Below the pieces are notes generated by a model, which made no database searches, was not told the DNA's origin, and saw nothing but the letters and a program-made list of their open reading frames with translations. 46,781 nt of DNA from Ettlia oleoabundans (lineage: Eukaryota; Chlorophyta; Chlorophyceae; Chlamydomonadales), in assembly GCA_019693395.1 (NCBI GenBank), contig JAAMXP010003248.1, positions 1 to 46,781 of the forward strand, given 5' to 3'. Below, piece after piece: positions 12,043-23,579 of this stretch; positions within the stretch are counted from its first letter, which is position 1; each line of letters begins with the position of its first letter. The position numbers and the translations under genes are program-made.

Positions 12043-13295
12043 TGCGGTCGAACGTCTAAGACCGCACACAAAGAGCGATAGTGAATACGAGAAAACAGCG
12101 ACAGCAGGGTGGGCACTGCTTTTTGAAGCGGTCAGACACGTTGCACCAGCTGTTCACCTGACAGGTGTCACCGCCACAAGGTGAACTTTTCTAAGATCGT
12201 CATGCGCTGACAACTAAGGTGCATCTCAATAAGGGCGTTCATCGACACTCCTGTTACACCTGCAGCTTGGATTTGCTGTGTTAGGTCAATATCATTGCGT
12301 TGATTGTCCCCACAGCTTCTCATGCGCTGCCATCTGCACTAGGGGAAGAGGCAGGTGGACCGGGAGTAAGCGTTCCACCTTGAAAATGTTGGGGTAGATG
12401 GCATCATTTCCCTAATGAGCAAACTGAGCAGTCATCTAGGCGCAACTCCCCTGCGAACAAACACAGGGCTCACACCGATGCACTCTACTCGGTGGTTTGG
12501 GCGGACTGACCGCACTGGAACTGGGCCACGTAACAGCTGACTGGCAAAAAGAATTGTGTTGGGTGCTATCATACCTTCCACTGTAAGACCAACGCAATGC
12601 ACACTCATCCGCTGCAGGTGAACACGCAGACTAGCAGAAGCGGAGGCGGCAATATGCCCAATTTTCTCACAGCGCATGACACGCTCGTTTGTTTGTAAAG
12701 TCGTGTGGCCAAAACTCTCCTCTGTGCAGGACCCAGTTGGGTTGCAGATGCTTGGCCCTTCATTCCACAGATGCATATTAAAAATACTGGCCTGAATTCC
12801 TGGGCTACCAGTGCCGACGTTGTCAACAGCCTTGCTACCGTTCCAAGGCGATGCAGTGTTGCAGTGCAGCACCGCTTGGCTGCCAGGCAGCTGGCAACCT
12901 TCAGGCACACACTGACAATGTTGCACTGTTCAGATGTCGTGAATTGATTTGGGTCGATTTATCAGCAACCAGCCATGCTGAGGCACGTCAGGGAAGACAT
13001 GGTGACGAATATGACGCGCTTATGAAGCAGCCCCAAAACCTTGGAAGGAATTAGGAGGTGGGTGCAACGCAACGCACGTTGTAGCTCTCGTCCAAGGAGT
13101 TGCTGCCAACCTGGTGCCGAGTAAGCCGGGTGTGCACCACGCAGGAACTGCAGCGCAAGCATCTGTTCCCTTGTGTAACATTCCAGACTCGCCCGTTCCT
13201 TGCAATCAACAAAACCCGACCTCAATTACCAGGGGTAGGCAAACGCCATCCTTGGACCTAGGTTTCTGTTTCCTTTAGCAATAGAGGACCCTGTC
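12043..13295. promoter_or_regulatory. Divergent intergenic region between the G8 gene and the membrane-protein gene
   Basis: About 1.25 kb separates the start codons of the minus-strand G8 gene and the plus-strand membrane-protein gene, so it should hold both promoters and 5' UTRs. It also holds the degraded intron-like repeat copy B at 12326-12492. No clear TATA box or conserved ORF was recognised. Confidence 0.5.
12326..12492. repeat. Intron-borne repeat, copy B (intergenic, degraded)
   Basis: This is the shorter counterpart of the intron at 2869-3176. It keeps the acceptor-side sequence (minus strand TAGTGCAG then ATGGCAGC) and the block CGAACAAACACA close to the donor side, but lacks ~150 bp of the centre. 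It lies in non-coding DNA about 280 bp upstream of the G8 start codon. Confidence 0.55.
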
Positions 13296-15377
13296 ATGCA
13301 CTCAGCAGACACCCATGAGGGGGCAGTGAAGGATACCAGCCTAAAGGAAGGGATGCACGGGGAGCCCGGTAGCAGCGGGGCTGGCGACCCTTGTGTAGCC
13401 AACCTGGCACCGCCAACACCCACGGCCGTTGGTGGCACCTCAAAGCCCAGCAAGCCTGCCACAGCTCACGATCCGGTTTTCTGGGCAACTGCATACAGTA
13501 CAATGAGCGCTGCCTGTCTGGCAATGGCCGTCATGTGCCTGCTGGCACCCAACATGGTGATTGGCCACCTGCGCAGGTTGTCAGCCGCTGCCCCAGCAGT
13601 GCCACGGTCCTTTGGTGCCACTGTCCTTCGAGTGCCCTTGCCAACCACTGCTTTTCACTGCTGCCTCTCTGCTTGACCTGCAGACAGCCAGAATTTGGTA
13701 CAACAGCTCAGTGTGCCCTTTGGATGATCAGCACCGTCAGCTGCTTCAGCTCAATGGCGGCGCGCTGCTCGTGGCTGCTGCCGCTTCTGCCACTCTGGCA
13801 ATGGTGGGCCGGCGTTCGACTTCTGAGGGTAGCTTAGGCACTCGGGGAGCAGGTCGGTCAGCAGTGGACTTACATGCCCCACATTTATTTAAGTTTACAT
13901 GCCTCATTGTTTGCCTCCCGCAGTTCACATCGATCACAGCCCATCCTGGTTGGAATTTGCTTCGTCCCCATCTCCTGTAGTCTGCCTGTTAAAGGAATGT
14001 AAGTTGTCCCTGACTTCTTCTGGCCATGCTGTTTGCAGACTTTCTGAAGCTGGCGATGGCAGGGTTGGGCCTGGGCAACACCCTGCTCTTTGTGCTCTAC
14101 GGCTCTGTCATCTCACCGCTGCTCATGCCCGTTGAGCTGCTCACCAACGCAAGCCTGCTGGCGCTGCCTGCTCTTGGCCTGTTACGAGGCGGCAGAATCA
14201 GGGTATGCCTTGTTGCTGCTGCTTCAGTCTCTGTTGTCTCTTCTACTGGTGCTTCTGGCAGTTTTGATCTGGGTACTTGTGAACCTTCCTCCGTCACCAG
14301 TTTGTCAATGCATTCAAGCAAGTCCATCTGCTAGCCTTCTGCGACCTGCAGGGTCTCGTTGCTGAGGTTATCCACCGCCTGACTGGTGTCCCCCGTTCGC
14401 CCCTTGCCCTGGCACACATGGCGCTGGCGCTGCTCTTCCCTCTTAGCGGGGTCGCCTTGTTCTTCGCTCCCAAGGCGAGCCCTGCGCAGTTCTTCAACTG
14501 TATGTATATCATCACATTATTATGAGGACCTTTCCCATCTTTCATCTTGCCACTCGCCAAACAAATCTTATATTGGCCGGTCACACCCAGGTGTCTACGC
14601 AGGGCAAACTCTTCACCCACACCCTGCCCATGCCACTGCAGTACACTATGTACCACCTGCTGGGCTACGCCTATGGCTCTTCCACCTTCCTACTGTCCCG
14701 GATGGCTGGGGTGAAGGACCTGGCCCTCATCCCGCTCACCCAGCTGGTGCTCAAGGTGAGTCTGGCAATGAAGGGGTGGTGTGTGGTGGGGTGTGTGGGT
14801 GCTGTGTAGGATCGGTCAGATTTGAAGTTTTTAATGCCTACAAACTTTCGAGCAATACTTTACGCAGCGGCTTGAGCCTAAACAAGCGATTCACTGTCTT
14901 TGTGATCACGATACTGCATTGCGAATGCAGGATGCAGCGGAAAGAGGAGCGTCCAGCAACCCAGCCATTCGCCGCATACATGCTAGCATGGTGCTGGCTG
15001 GGATGGTGCACTTGGCGGTACTTCTGCCTGTGTTAAAGAGTAAGGGCGCTTGCCACGAGTTGCAGCTTTCCTGTCTACTGCTGATAGATGTGCGTTGCCA
15101 TTACATGCCCTGCACTACTACGCCGTTACCCCCGGTTGCTGATGGCTTGACACTGCCAGCTCCGTTTTCAGCGCAGCCTTCTGCTGAACCGTGGCTGGCA
15201 CTGGTTTGTACTGCAGTGGAAGGTGGTGGCTGGATGCTGCCGGTGAATATGGCGACTTGGGCCGCCGCCATGCTCACTTCATTTGTGGGGCTGCTCATGG
15301 GCATGAGCGGCAGACCGCACGGCGCTGCCACCTCTCCTGCTGCGTCGGAGGCAACCCCCAGCAGGAAGGAAGAATGA
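13296..15377 (+). CDS. Multi-pass membrane protein, family not recognised
   Basis: Seven-exon model: 13296-13556, 13684-13828, 14039-14202, 14301-14474 (or 14499), 14603-14755, 14931-15039, 15172-15377; about 403 aa. Hydrophobic segments occur in nearly every exon: LAMAVMCLLAP, GGALLVAAAASATLAM, GLGLGNTLLFVLYGSVI, MALALLFPLSGVALFFAP, HASMVLAGMVHLAVLLPVL, and MATWAAAMLTSFVGLLMGM near the end. The N-terminal ~60 residues are hydrophilic. Phases agree for the last exons. Exon 4 is uncertain: its good GTATGT donor at 14500 puts exon 5 out of frame, whereas a GC donor at 14475 keeps frame. The first donor (13556 or 13576) is also unsure. A transport or scaffold role is possible, but no signature was recognised. 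Confidence 0.65.
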
Positions 15378-15825
15378 AGCAGGAGGCGGCAAAGATAGAA
15401 GACTACCGCATGTCTGTGGCCCCACCTGGTGTAGGACGAGCAGGTGCCAGGAAATAGATTTGAACGCAAGCATGTTCCACTGCTTTGCCATTGCTGCTGA
15501 GCGTGCATGTCAAACAGCGCTGAGCTATGCCTGCATAATCATGTTGCTGCACAGCCGAAGAGGACTTACAGACAAAGGTTTTGCTTGCTTGGGGTACCTG
15601 CATGTCGATTCTGATGCTTGAAGCGATGTGGCATGTAAACGTTGAAGAGGTGAAGCAACGCGCCGATCAACATATACAAGTCACTTGAGGCCAATTGAAA
15701 GTGAAATCTAGCAGATGTGCAGCAGATTGAATGCCAGCAAGGAAGCAATGGAAATAACAGGAGCCGGGAATGTCGCAACTGAGCCCTATAGCCCTTAGGC
15801 TCATCTCAACTAGCCTAAGATTACT
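15378..15825. other. Convergent intergenic region with a hairpin
   Basis: This lies between the 3' ends of the membrane-protein gene (+) and the RBR ligase gene (-), and should hold both 3' UTRs. No gene was recognised. A perfect 8-bp inverted repeat sits at 15794-15819. Confidence 0.5.
15794..15819. terminator. 8-bp inverted repeat just past the RBR stop codon
   Basis: CTTAGGCT at 15794-15801 and AGCCTAAG at 15812-15819 form a perfect stem with a 10-nt loop. It begins 7 bp after the stop codon of the RBR gene on the minus strand. It could act in 3'-end formation or mRNA stability; this is inferred from position only. Confidence 0.3.
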
Positions 15826-18800
15826 CTAGGCATAGAGGCCCGCTCGGGCCGCGGCCAGCATCTGTCGCATGTCTGCCTGCAGCCCCCGCAGCACAGCCTT
15901 CACACGACCCCGCTGCTGGTGCACCGCCGCCGCAAAGTGCAGCTGCTGCAGCAGCACCTCACCGCTAACCGCTGCCAGGGCTGGCTGCCGCTCTGGTGCC
16001 TCGGGGCCCGCTGCCGCTGCCGCAGGAGGCTCCACTCCATACAGTCGCGCCAGCAGCCAGTCGGTGATGCCAGCATGGGCAGGCGAGTTGTTGATGCTGC
16101 GGCTACTGCTGCCAGTTGCTCTGCCGCCTTGCTGTGCAGAGACGGTCTGTCGGCGCGGCAAGCCCTCCCTCTCAGGCAGCGCCAGCAGCAGCGGCTCAAG
16201 CTGGTCCAGCCGCCGCTGCAGGCTGGCGCTCAGCTGCTGAAGGTGGCGCTTGCTGGGGCCAGAGGGCAGCTGATAGAGTGCCACTGCAGAGTGTTGAAGC
16301 AAGGATCGAGCCCCAGCAACACCCTCGGCCACCTCTGAAAGGTAGGCTGCCTCCTTGGCTGCTGGTTGTGTGCTGCCAGCACTGATGCTACCACCATTGC
16401 AGCTGCTGCCAGTACCCCCCAGAGTGGGGCCAGCCACTGCCGCAGTAAGTGCTGCCTCCGCGGCGGCTTTTGCTGTGGGCACAACCAGGGCCGAGGGCAG
16501 CAAGGCTGCAGCGGCATCAACTGCTGAGGCTGCTGCGGCTGTGACAAGGTCGCTCCACTCCCTGCCGCTCATCCTGGTTGCATCTGCCGCAGTAACTCCC
16601 AGAAGCTCCGGACCAGCAATCACTGCTGCGGCGCCTATTGCCAAGCCCTGGCTGGCGCTGCCAGCATCTCCTAGCATGCCCGCCGCGCTCAGCAGCAGCT
16701 GCATGTGCTCGGCAGACGCCCGCAGCGCGGGTCCGCCGCCGGTGAGGCGCAGGTACTGGTGCAAGTGGCGCTGTAGCTGGCGCTGCTGGGCGGCCTGCCT
16801 GACAGAGTTCCACACGCCCGCCACCCAGGCCAGTGGGCCTCCCAGGCTGCCACCTGCGCCGCCGCCACCTATGCCTCCAATGCCGCTGTACTCGGGGAGC
16901 TCCTCGTTGTCCCCCAGCTGGTAGGCGCAGTGGTAGTAGCCGCCTGTGGCTGCGGAGTGCTGGTCCCAGGCACGGCCGCACACCCAGCAGAAGTGGTGGC
17001 CACACTGGCGGCATCGCAAGTGATTGCAGCCCGATATTTTCTGTAAGGATCGAGGCGGCGGTAGCAAAGGTTGCGTTGCTAGGAAGCGCAGGAAAATGGC
17101 AAGGAAAGAACAATGTATAAGCAGGGAGCCAGCGCCGCGGTAGCTGTGGTACACGGTTGTAGAGGTCAAGCCGGATGCACAGACCAACGCAAGTTGTCGG
17201 GACGGGTGGTTGGCACCTATGCTTGAGTCAGCAGGAGAACAAGCATCCCACCGCCCACCACACAGACACGTTGCACACACCCGTGCTCCACGTTCCACAG
17301 CCCTGCCTCACACTCCATCCATGCAAAGCGGGGAAATTAAATGGCCATGCCCATTCTACGTAACCCGCCTGAATGTGTGCACGGCACTGCGGGCAGCGTT
17401 TGGTGTTTGAGGAAAGCCACTCGCGGTCCGCACTCGGTGCATTTTGGCGCAGGGCTGCAAGCTCTTCCTCCCACCGCGTCATCTGCTGGTGGCAACAACA
17501 GACAAAGAGGCAAGCGCAGGCAGGGGCAGAGGCAGGGACAAGGTGAGCGGCACAGTGCTGGCTAGTGCTGGAGCATGACGTTGTCAGGCAAGCAAAGGCG
17601 AGCCCCGGGGGGGTGGGGTGGGGTGGGGTGGGGTGGGGGGCGCGGGTGGACAATCGGCAGCTGTCCGCGCACCTCGCAGGTGTGGTACAGGCAGCCAAGT
17701 GTCCCTCAGCAGCGCAGAACCCATGCATGGCAAGCAAGGCACCACCAGGCATCAACTATACACACAGGCCTGCTTTCATCCAACCAGCCACCCCTGCCAA
17801 GCGAGAGAGCCGCACACCAGTGTAAAGTACGCAAGGAGCGCAGGGAGCCCCACCTGGGCACAAGAGGCAGGCTCATGAGCGCCCTCGCCGCACCGCCAGC
17901 AGAAGCGGTGGTCACAGGCGCCGCACTCTGCGTCCAGCCCTGCTTCACTCCCGAGCCGTGCGACCGCCGCAACTGCTGCGGCCTCAAAGTCAGTCTCGTG
18001 GCCAACGTCCTCTCCCTCTGCTGGCAACTTCTGCTCTTCTTCCCCTGCCGAAGGTGCCGCTGCATCGCCTTTTGCCACGCTGTGCATGGCGCGCCGGTGG
18101 CGTGTGGGCAAATGCAGCATTTGGCCGCAGGCAGGCTGGGGGCAGCAGCGCATGGTTTGGGGGTGTGTGGTCAGGTAGCGTTGCGCCTGGAGTTGTTGAA
18201 ACCGCTGCAGCTGGGCTGGTGGCAGCAGCCGTGTTGCAGCTGCACAGGGGAGCGGCGCGGCGCAGCCGGGCTCTGGGCAGGCAGCGCGGCGCGGGTCGCC
18301 TGCGGGTCAGCGAAGCAAACGCGGGTGTGAGGCATGGTTGAGCACGACGTTTAGATGCATGTACATGCAATAGTGTGACAAACTGATCTTAAGCTCCTGT
18401 ACCAAAAATCCTAGAACGCCCCCTACTGCCCTGCCAGCAACAGTTTCCGCACATGTCCCTGGCAGCTGTCAAGCATAGCGCATGCAGCCCAGCCAAATGC
18501 CAGTGGAAGGTAGGGCGCAGAGAAACCCACCTTCATCAATGGCTGCCAGCAGCACTCCCTTCCAGCACGCATCGCAGGTGACGTGACCACAAGGCAGCCG
18601 CACGATGAGCCAGCCGGGAGGAAAGTCCTCGTAGCACACAATGCACCGCTGCAGTGCGAGGCCTTTACTAGCGTCGATCCCGGCAGGGCCACTGGAAGGC
18701 GTCATAGCAGGCGCAACACCAATGGCAACATTGCTGGCAGCAGTGGGGGCAGGAGCCGACGTGCTGCCACTTCCGTCAGTGGGTGCCTCAGGCTCTGCTC

Positions 18801-20172
18801 CAGTATCTGCAGCCGCACAAGCTGAGGCAGCTGCATTTCGCACCTGCTGCTCTGCCTGCTGGAGAAGCAGCAGCACATCAGCCTGCGACAGCGGCCGCAA
18901 CTGCAGCTGGACAGGCAGAGGCGGTGGGGGTCCTGCCCCCGCGTCCTGCTGCCCCTGCTGCTCAGCTTGGCTGCTGCTGCCGCCGCCATTGCTGACTTCG
19001 GCGTGCTGCAGCTGGTGCTGCAGAAGCTGCCACTCCAGTTGCGTGCCTTCACCGCGGTTTCCGGCTGCCGCCACGGTGGTTGCCCCAAAGGCATCCCACA
19101 GCTTGCTGAGCAGCCCTCCCAGTGCGTCAGTGACAGAGGAGCCTCTGGCAGTCAGGTGCAGGGCCTCTGGGGCATGTGCCCAGCTGCTGCTGCCACCTTC
19201 ACCGTCTCTGGACACACCACCTTGGCTGAAGGCGCTGCCGCTGCTGCTGCCCTCATGGCCAGCCATCCCCAGGCTGCGCTGCACCAGGGCGCAGGCTTCC
19301 AACTGGGGCAGGGAGAGCGGAAGGCCGCCGCGTCCCGCAGCCGCCAGCAGCCGTGCCGCGGCCCACTGTCGCCGTTGCAGAGCTAACTCCAATGGGGTCA
19401 GGCCAGCTTCATCCTGCACACTCAACATCAGTTGCAGTGCTGCTGCAGAGGATGCAGCTGCAGCCGGCTGCTGAGCATCTTCTTGGCCCTGCTGCTGCCC
19501 TTCATGCTGCGCCAGCCCTAGCACCTGCCGCAATGCCGCCAGCAGCAAGGCAAGCACAGCCAGGCTGTCACTCTGAACGGCGGCATGCACAGGCGTCTGC
19601 CCAGCTGCATTCCGACAGCCCGCCAGCAGCGCCAGTCGAGGCTGCAGCAGCAGCAGGTGGGCAAGCAGCTGTGCACGGCGCTTTTGGTGACGCGAGGGCC
19701 ACTGGCCCTGCCCTCTCAGATGGCTACCAGCCAGGGAGACCAGCAAGCAGCCTCCTAGGCCCAGTGGCTCGCCAGTGCACACCCAGTGCAGCAGCGTGTC
19801 GCCGCCATCATCTGCAAAGGGGTCCAACGGGACGCTGCAGGTGCCCTGCAAAGCTCGATTGAATGATATGTTGATGGAAGAAAACAGCGACAATTTGCAG
19901 GCTAGTAAAGTATGTGGCGCAGGAAGAAAAGTGGTATGATACAGGCTGCAAGCGTGGCATGGCGGGCGGATGGGCGGGCCAGGGGCGGGTTAACGGCGCT
20001 GGCGCCGTGTGCCGGACTGGCAGCCGCCTCCCTGCCTTGCGTGCTGCCTGCACACCTGCTCTTCGCCGCCGATGCAGCGCCAGCCGTTGGAGGGGCGTTT
20101 AAGCACGCGCACAACCGACCCTGCATCTCCTCGCAGGCAGGCGCTTTTCAGTTGTTGGCGGCGGTTCGTCAT
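15826..20172 (-). CDS. Ankyrin-repeat RBR (RING1-IBR-Rcat) E3 ubiquitin ligase
   Basis: Five exons, all in phase: 20056-20172, 18531-19845, 17854-18299, 17369-17485, 15826-17040; 1069 aa. RBR ligases take ubiquitin from an E2 onto a catalytic Cys before passing it to the substrate. Ankyrin-type repeats cover about residues 5-230 (GGDTLLHWVC, NAAGQTPVHAAVQ, EAGLTPLELALQ). RING1 (~440-490) has CIVCYEDF, LPCGHVTCDACW and CPEPGC. The IBR (~495-625) has TMRCCPQPACG and CGACDHRFCWRC. Rcat (~655-710) has RCPQC then KISGCNHLRC, where the Cys of SGCNH (residue ~670) matches the Ariadne/HHARI catalytic Cys, then HHFCWVCG. The Ala/Gln-rich C-terminal ~350 residues show no clear Ariadne domain. Domain order resembles animal ANKIB1. 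Intron 4 has a GC donor. Substrates are unknown. Confidence 0.9.
17607..17640 (+). repeat. G-rich (GGGGT)n tract, G-quadruplex candidate
   Basis: At least five runs of four or more G separated by single T lie in intron 3 (17486-17853) of the RBR gene. The G-rich strand is the non-template strand for plus-direction transcription, so the RBR pre-mRNA carries the C-rich version. Confidence 0.8.
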
Positions 20173-20329
20173 GTAAACTTACGTTACAGCAGGTGGCTAA
20201 GAGCGGCGTTTTGCGGAATTCATGCGACACTTGGCCAGGCCGCTGAGTTGTCACACGGCGTGGCAAGAGTGGCGGACTGTCCCCACGCTTTGCTTTTCAA
20301 TGGATTATTGTGATCATTAACATGCTGCG
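20173..20329. promoter_or_regulatory. 157-bp bidirectional promoter region (RBR ligase / aldolase)
   Basis: Only 157 bp separate the divergent start codons at 20172 (-) and 20330 (+). Both promoters and 5' UTRs must share this segment unless the true starts lie further inside the genes. No TATA box was recognised. Confidence 0.5.
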
Positions 20330-23300
20330 ATGATTCTAAGGGTTTGTGGAAGAACACCCGCGATGCCAGCTTCGGTGGGCCCCATGATGGGGACCCACGG
20401 ATTCCGGCTTTGGACGCTCCCGAACCGATCCCGAGTTGTTGATTTTGGATCTGGGACACGGTATAGGCGTTATACTGCCGCCCCGAAGGCTACAGCGGGC
20501 AGCGTGTCACCCACTAACCGTGCCGCCTTCAAAGCGGCAGTGCGTGGTGGGCAGCCACTATTTGGCCTCTTTTTGAACAGCACCTCTCCCTTAGTGGCAG
20601 AGCAGCTTGCAACACTGGACTACGACTACATGCTGGTGGGTCGAGCAGGGTTATTTACATGGCAGATGTATCCGTGATGTAGAGGTGGGCTGGTTGTTGG
20701 TCGAAGGTTGCACGCCTGCCCCTCACTGAAGGGATGGTGGCATGGTTTCCTGGCTGCATCTTCCTTACATGGTCGCCGCATCTCCTACTTTGACACGCAG
20801 GTGGACATCCAGCATGCACCCACCGACTATCAGGTATGAACATGCACGCGCTGCTCAAATCGGGTGACGCCAGCCCGGCATAATGGATGAAGGCTGCTGC
20901 TGCTGTGCTGCAACCACAAGATCGGCGGCAGGTGAATCTGCCATCGGCACTGCCACCTTGTGCATGCTTACCTGACGGAATGCAGAACCTGGGAGCCATG
21001 ATCACTGCTGTCAATGCGGGAGGCAAGCCGGTAGGGTGGACGGATTTTTCAACCGATCTTTGAGCAGCCAGCCTTGTTGTGGTCATTAATCAACTTGGCG
21101 GCTGCAGCTGACGGGGGCCTAGGCAATCTACAAGCTAAGAATCTAACAGCTTTCCTCAGCAGTAGCATTTCCCGTGTGCAGGCTGTGGTGCGTGTTGAGG
21201 GACCCCAGGACCGTGGAGGCATTCAACAGGTGCCTTGATTTCCCCACTCATTGCTGCTGCATATCCTGCCATGTTTTTGCCATCACCTCTCAACACCTAG
21301 GTACTTTTGAACAAGTGTGTGCATTGCACCCCATGTGTTGGCTCCCAAACCCAGCCTAAAGTGTCTGCCTGCATGCAACGTCATGAAAGGGAATGAAGGT
21401 TGTCGTATGCTGATTGCGCACAGGCTCTGGACCTGGGTGCAGGGGGCATTATGGTGCCAACCGTATGTTCAGGCAGGTTGACCTGCTCCCGCCATCACAA
21501 CATGGACCTTGTTGCACTGCGCCTGCTCCCGTTGCCGCATGCATTATCAGTCGCTGTGCTATGCCCAATAAGCTGAGCAGACGCAGGCCCTTTGCAACCT
21601 TTGGGCACCTTCTCAGTTCATCCGTGTTGCCCCTGCTGCTGTTGTACCGTCATTGCAGCTGCGGATGTGGAGCGTGTGGTGTCGGCATGCTTCTATCCCT
21701 CCTTAGCCTTCCCTACCGGCAACCGCAGCATCTCCTTCCCAATCAGGTGGGTTTTGGGTGTAAATGAGGCCGTGTTTAAGGGTGGTTATGGGGGTGGCAG
21801 TGCTGCATCGGGGGAAATGCTTGTGGGTGGATGCTGCAGAGGTGGGTTGCCATTGGCAGCGATAGCATTTAAACCCGGCTGAAGGTAATATGCACGAATG
21901 CGGTGCTTGACATGCCAATGCTACCCTTTGCGGACAACCAGCAGCAGGAACATGCCACGCAGCATTCCAGCCCCGCCCAAGCGCTATGTTTGCAACTGAG
22001 ATTGCTGGTGCTTTCACCCCATGATGCAGCTTCCTGTCTTGCTGTGCCTGCTTAGGTATTTGCCCATCATAATGGCCCGTTGTGTTGGTACCAGCTTACT
22101 TTGCTCTCCCCGGGTGGGTGGGTGGATATGCTCCTGGGCTTGCTGGTGCAGGCCGCAGCTGGGACGCAGCGTGCCAGACTACCTTGCTGCTGCCAATGAC
22201 GAGGTTCTGCTGATGGTTCAAGTGGAGACGAAACAGTGCTATGAAGAGCTAGAGGTGAGGGGAGGGAACTGCACGCCATATTGGCTGTAGGAGGGTGGCT
22301 AATATGGCGATTGATGCATGGTTGATGGCATCGAGTGGGTGGTAGGTGCCATCAGCTGTAACGGGGCTAAAGACGGTTTGAACTGGAGCATACTGAATGT
22401 CGATGGATGGTCGATGGGTCATGGCAAAGCATGCAGGTATCGCGTAGCCCCGCCTTGCCAGTCATGGTTTTGCCGTTGTTATACTCTCATTGATGTGATG
22501 CTTCTTCTCTCTGTCGCAGGCTGTGCTATCAGTTAATGGGGTTGACTGCTGCTTCATGGGCCCTGTTGACTTGTCACATGCCTTGGGCCTTGCCCAACGC
22601 CTAGGGTTCCCGCACTGCTTTGACTCCCCTGAGTTCCAGGCAAGTGCTCTCACCAGGGCAGATGCAGAGTGCATAACGTCGGATGTCGGACGGTTGAAGG
22701 GGCCAAACCTGCGGGGTGCCAGTCAGCGGGCACGGGCAGGCACATGCAGCGCGCGCTGGCAAATGGTGCAGGCTTCTGCAAAGGCACCGGATGGCATGCA
22801 GCCCACAGCATGCTGTGAGCTTGCAGTCATTGTTGTTGGATAGGCTTGTGTGCCACCCGCCTCCTTCACGGCTGGGCAGCTTTCTTCAAGCTGCCAGCGG
22901 ATGCAATGAAATGCATGCGGCATGGGAAGCCTTACATTGGACCCACGCTAGCGAGTTGTCCTACCAGCTGCGCCAGCCTTCTTGCCCTGGACATCGCAGA
23001 AGTGCTTGCACAAGGTGGTGAGCGTGTGCAAAGCCAAGGGGGTTACCCCCGGCAACTTCGCGTTGACCGAGCTAAAGGCACAGGTCAGGTTGCCCGACTT
23101 CCCCTTCTGCTATTCTGCGGCGGTGGTTTCAAAGGTTTGTTGCTTGCTGTTGCTGGCCAGGTATCCTGTCCCCACACCCTCGCTCCGCATGATGCACCAG
23201 TCTTTGCCCCTTTTCTTCCATTCAGGACATGCTTTCTCAGGGTTTCACCCTGCTGGCAACAGGCACAGACGTGGGTCTGATGGGCGAGGCAGCAGCTCAG

Positions 23301-23342
23301 AACGCGGCATTTGTGCGCAAACTACGCGAGCGGCAGATTTGA
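20330..23342 (+). CDS. HpaI/HpcH-type class II aldolase family protein
   Basis: Ten exons with full phase agreement: 20330-20635, 20801-20833, 20986-21030, 21182-21229, 21424-21472, 21659-21746, 22152-22254, 22520-22639, 23000-23083, 23226-23342; 330 aa. The family cleaves 4-hydroxy-2-oxo acids to pyruvate (or an analogue) and an aldehyde, using a divalent metal. Core motifs: LFGLFLNSTSPLVAEQL; LVDIQHAPTDYQ with the base His (H107); VVRVEG with the pyruvate-binding Arg (R132); MVPTVCSAADVERVVSAC; VQVET with metal ligand Glu (E215); NGVDCCFMGPVDLS with metal ligand Asp (D233). Compared with bacterial enzymes (~250-270 aa) there is an N-terminal extension of ~65 residues rich in Arg, Ser and Thr, a likely organelle transit peptide. 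Introns 5 and 8 have GC donors (21473, 22640). Exact substrate cannot be told. Confidence 0.88.
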
Positions 23343-23579
23343 CTGGGGGTGCTGGTGCTCTGGGGACGGCCTATCTTGCGTTCTATTACGCCACTGATTG
23401 ATAAGATGTGATCCATATGAACCTTTATAACCTGTTGAGGCAAACGACACAGCAATAGAGCAAGGCAGAGTCTCCCGCTGGCGTCATGGCGGTGCTTGCC
23501 GCCCACAGCATTACGCCCACAGCATCCACAGCAGCCGCCCTTTACGCTGGGCATCGTGCGACCCACACATTGATTCCTT

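Noticed and set aside
18641..19474. Plus-strand frame of 277 residues
   Set aside because: It lies antisense to the ankyrin exon of the RBR gene; Cys/Ser/Ala content comes from the complement of CAG-rich codons.
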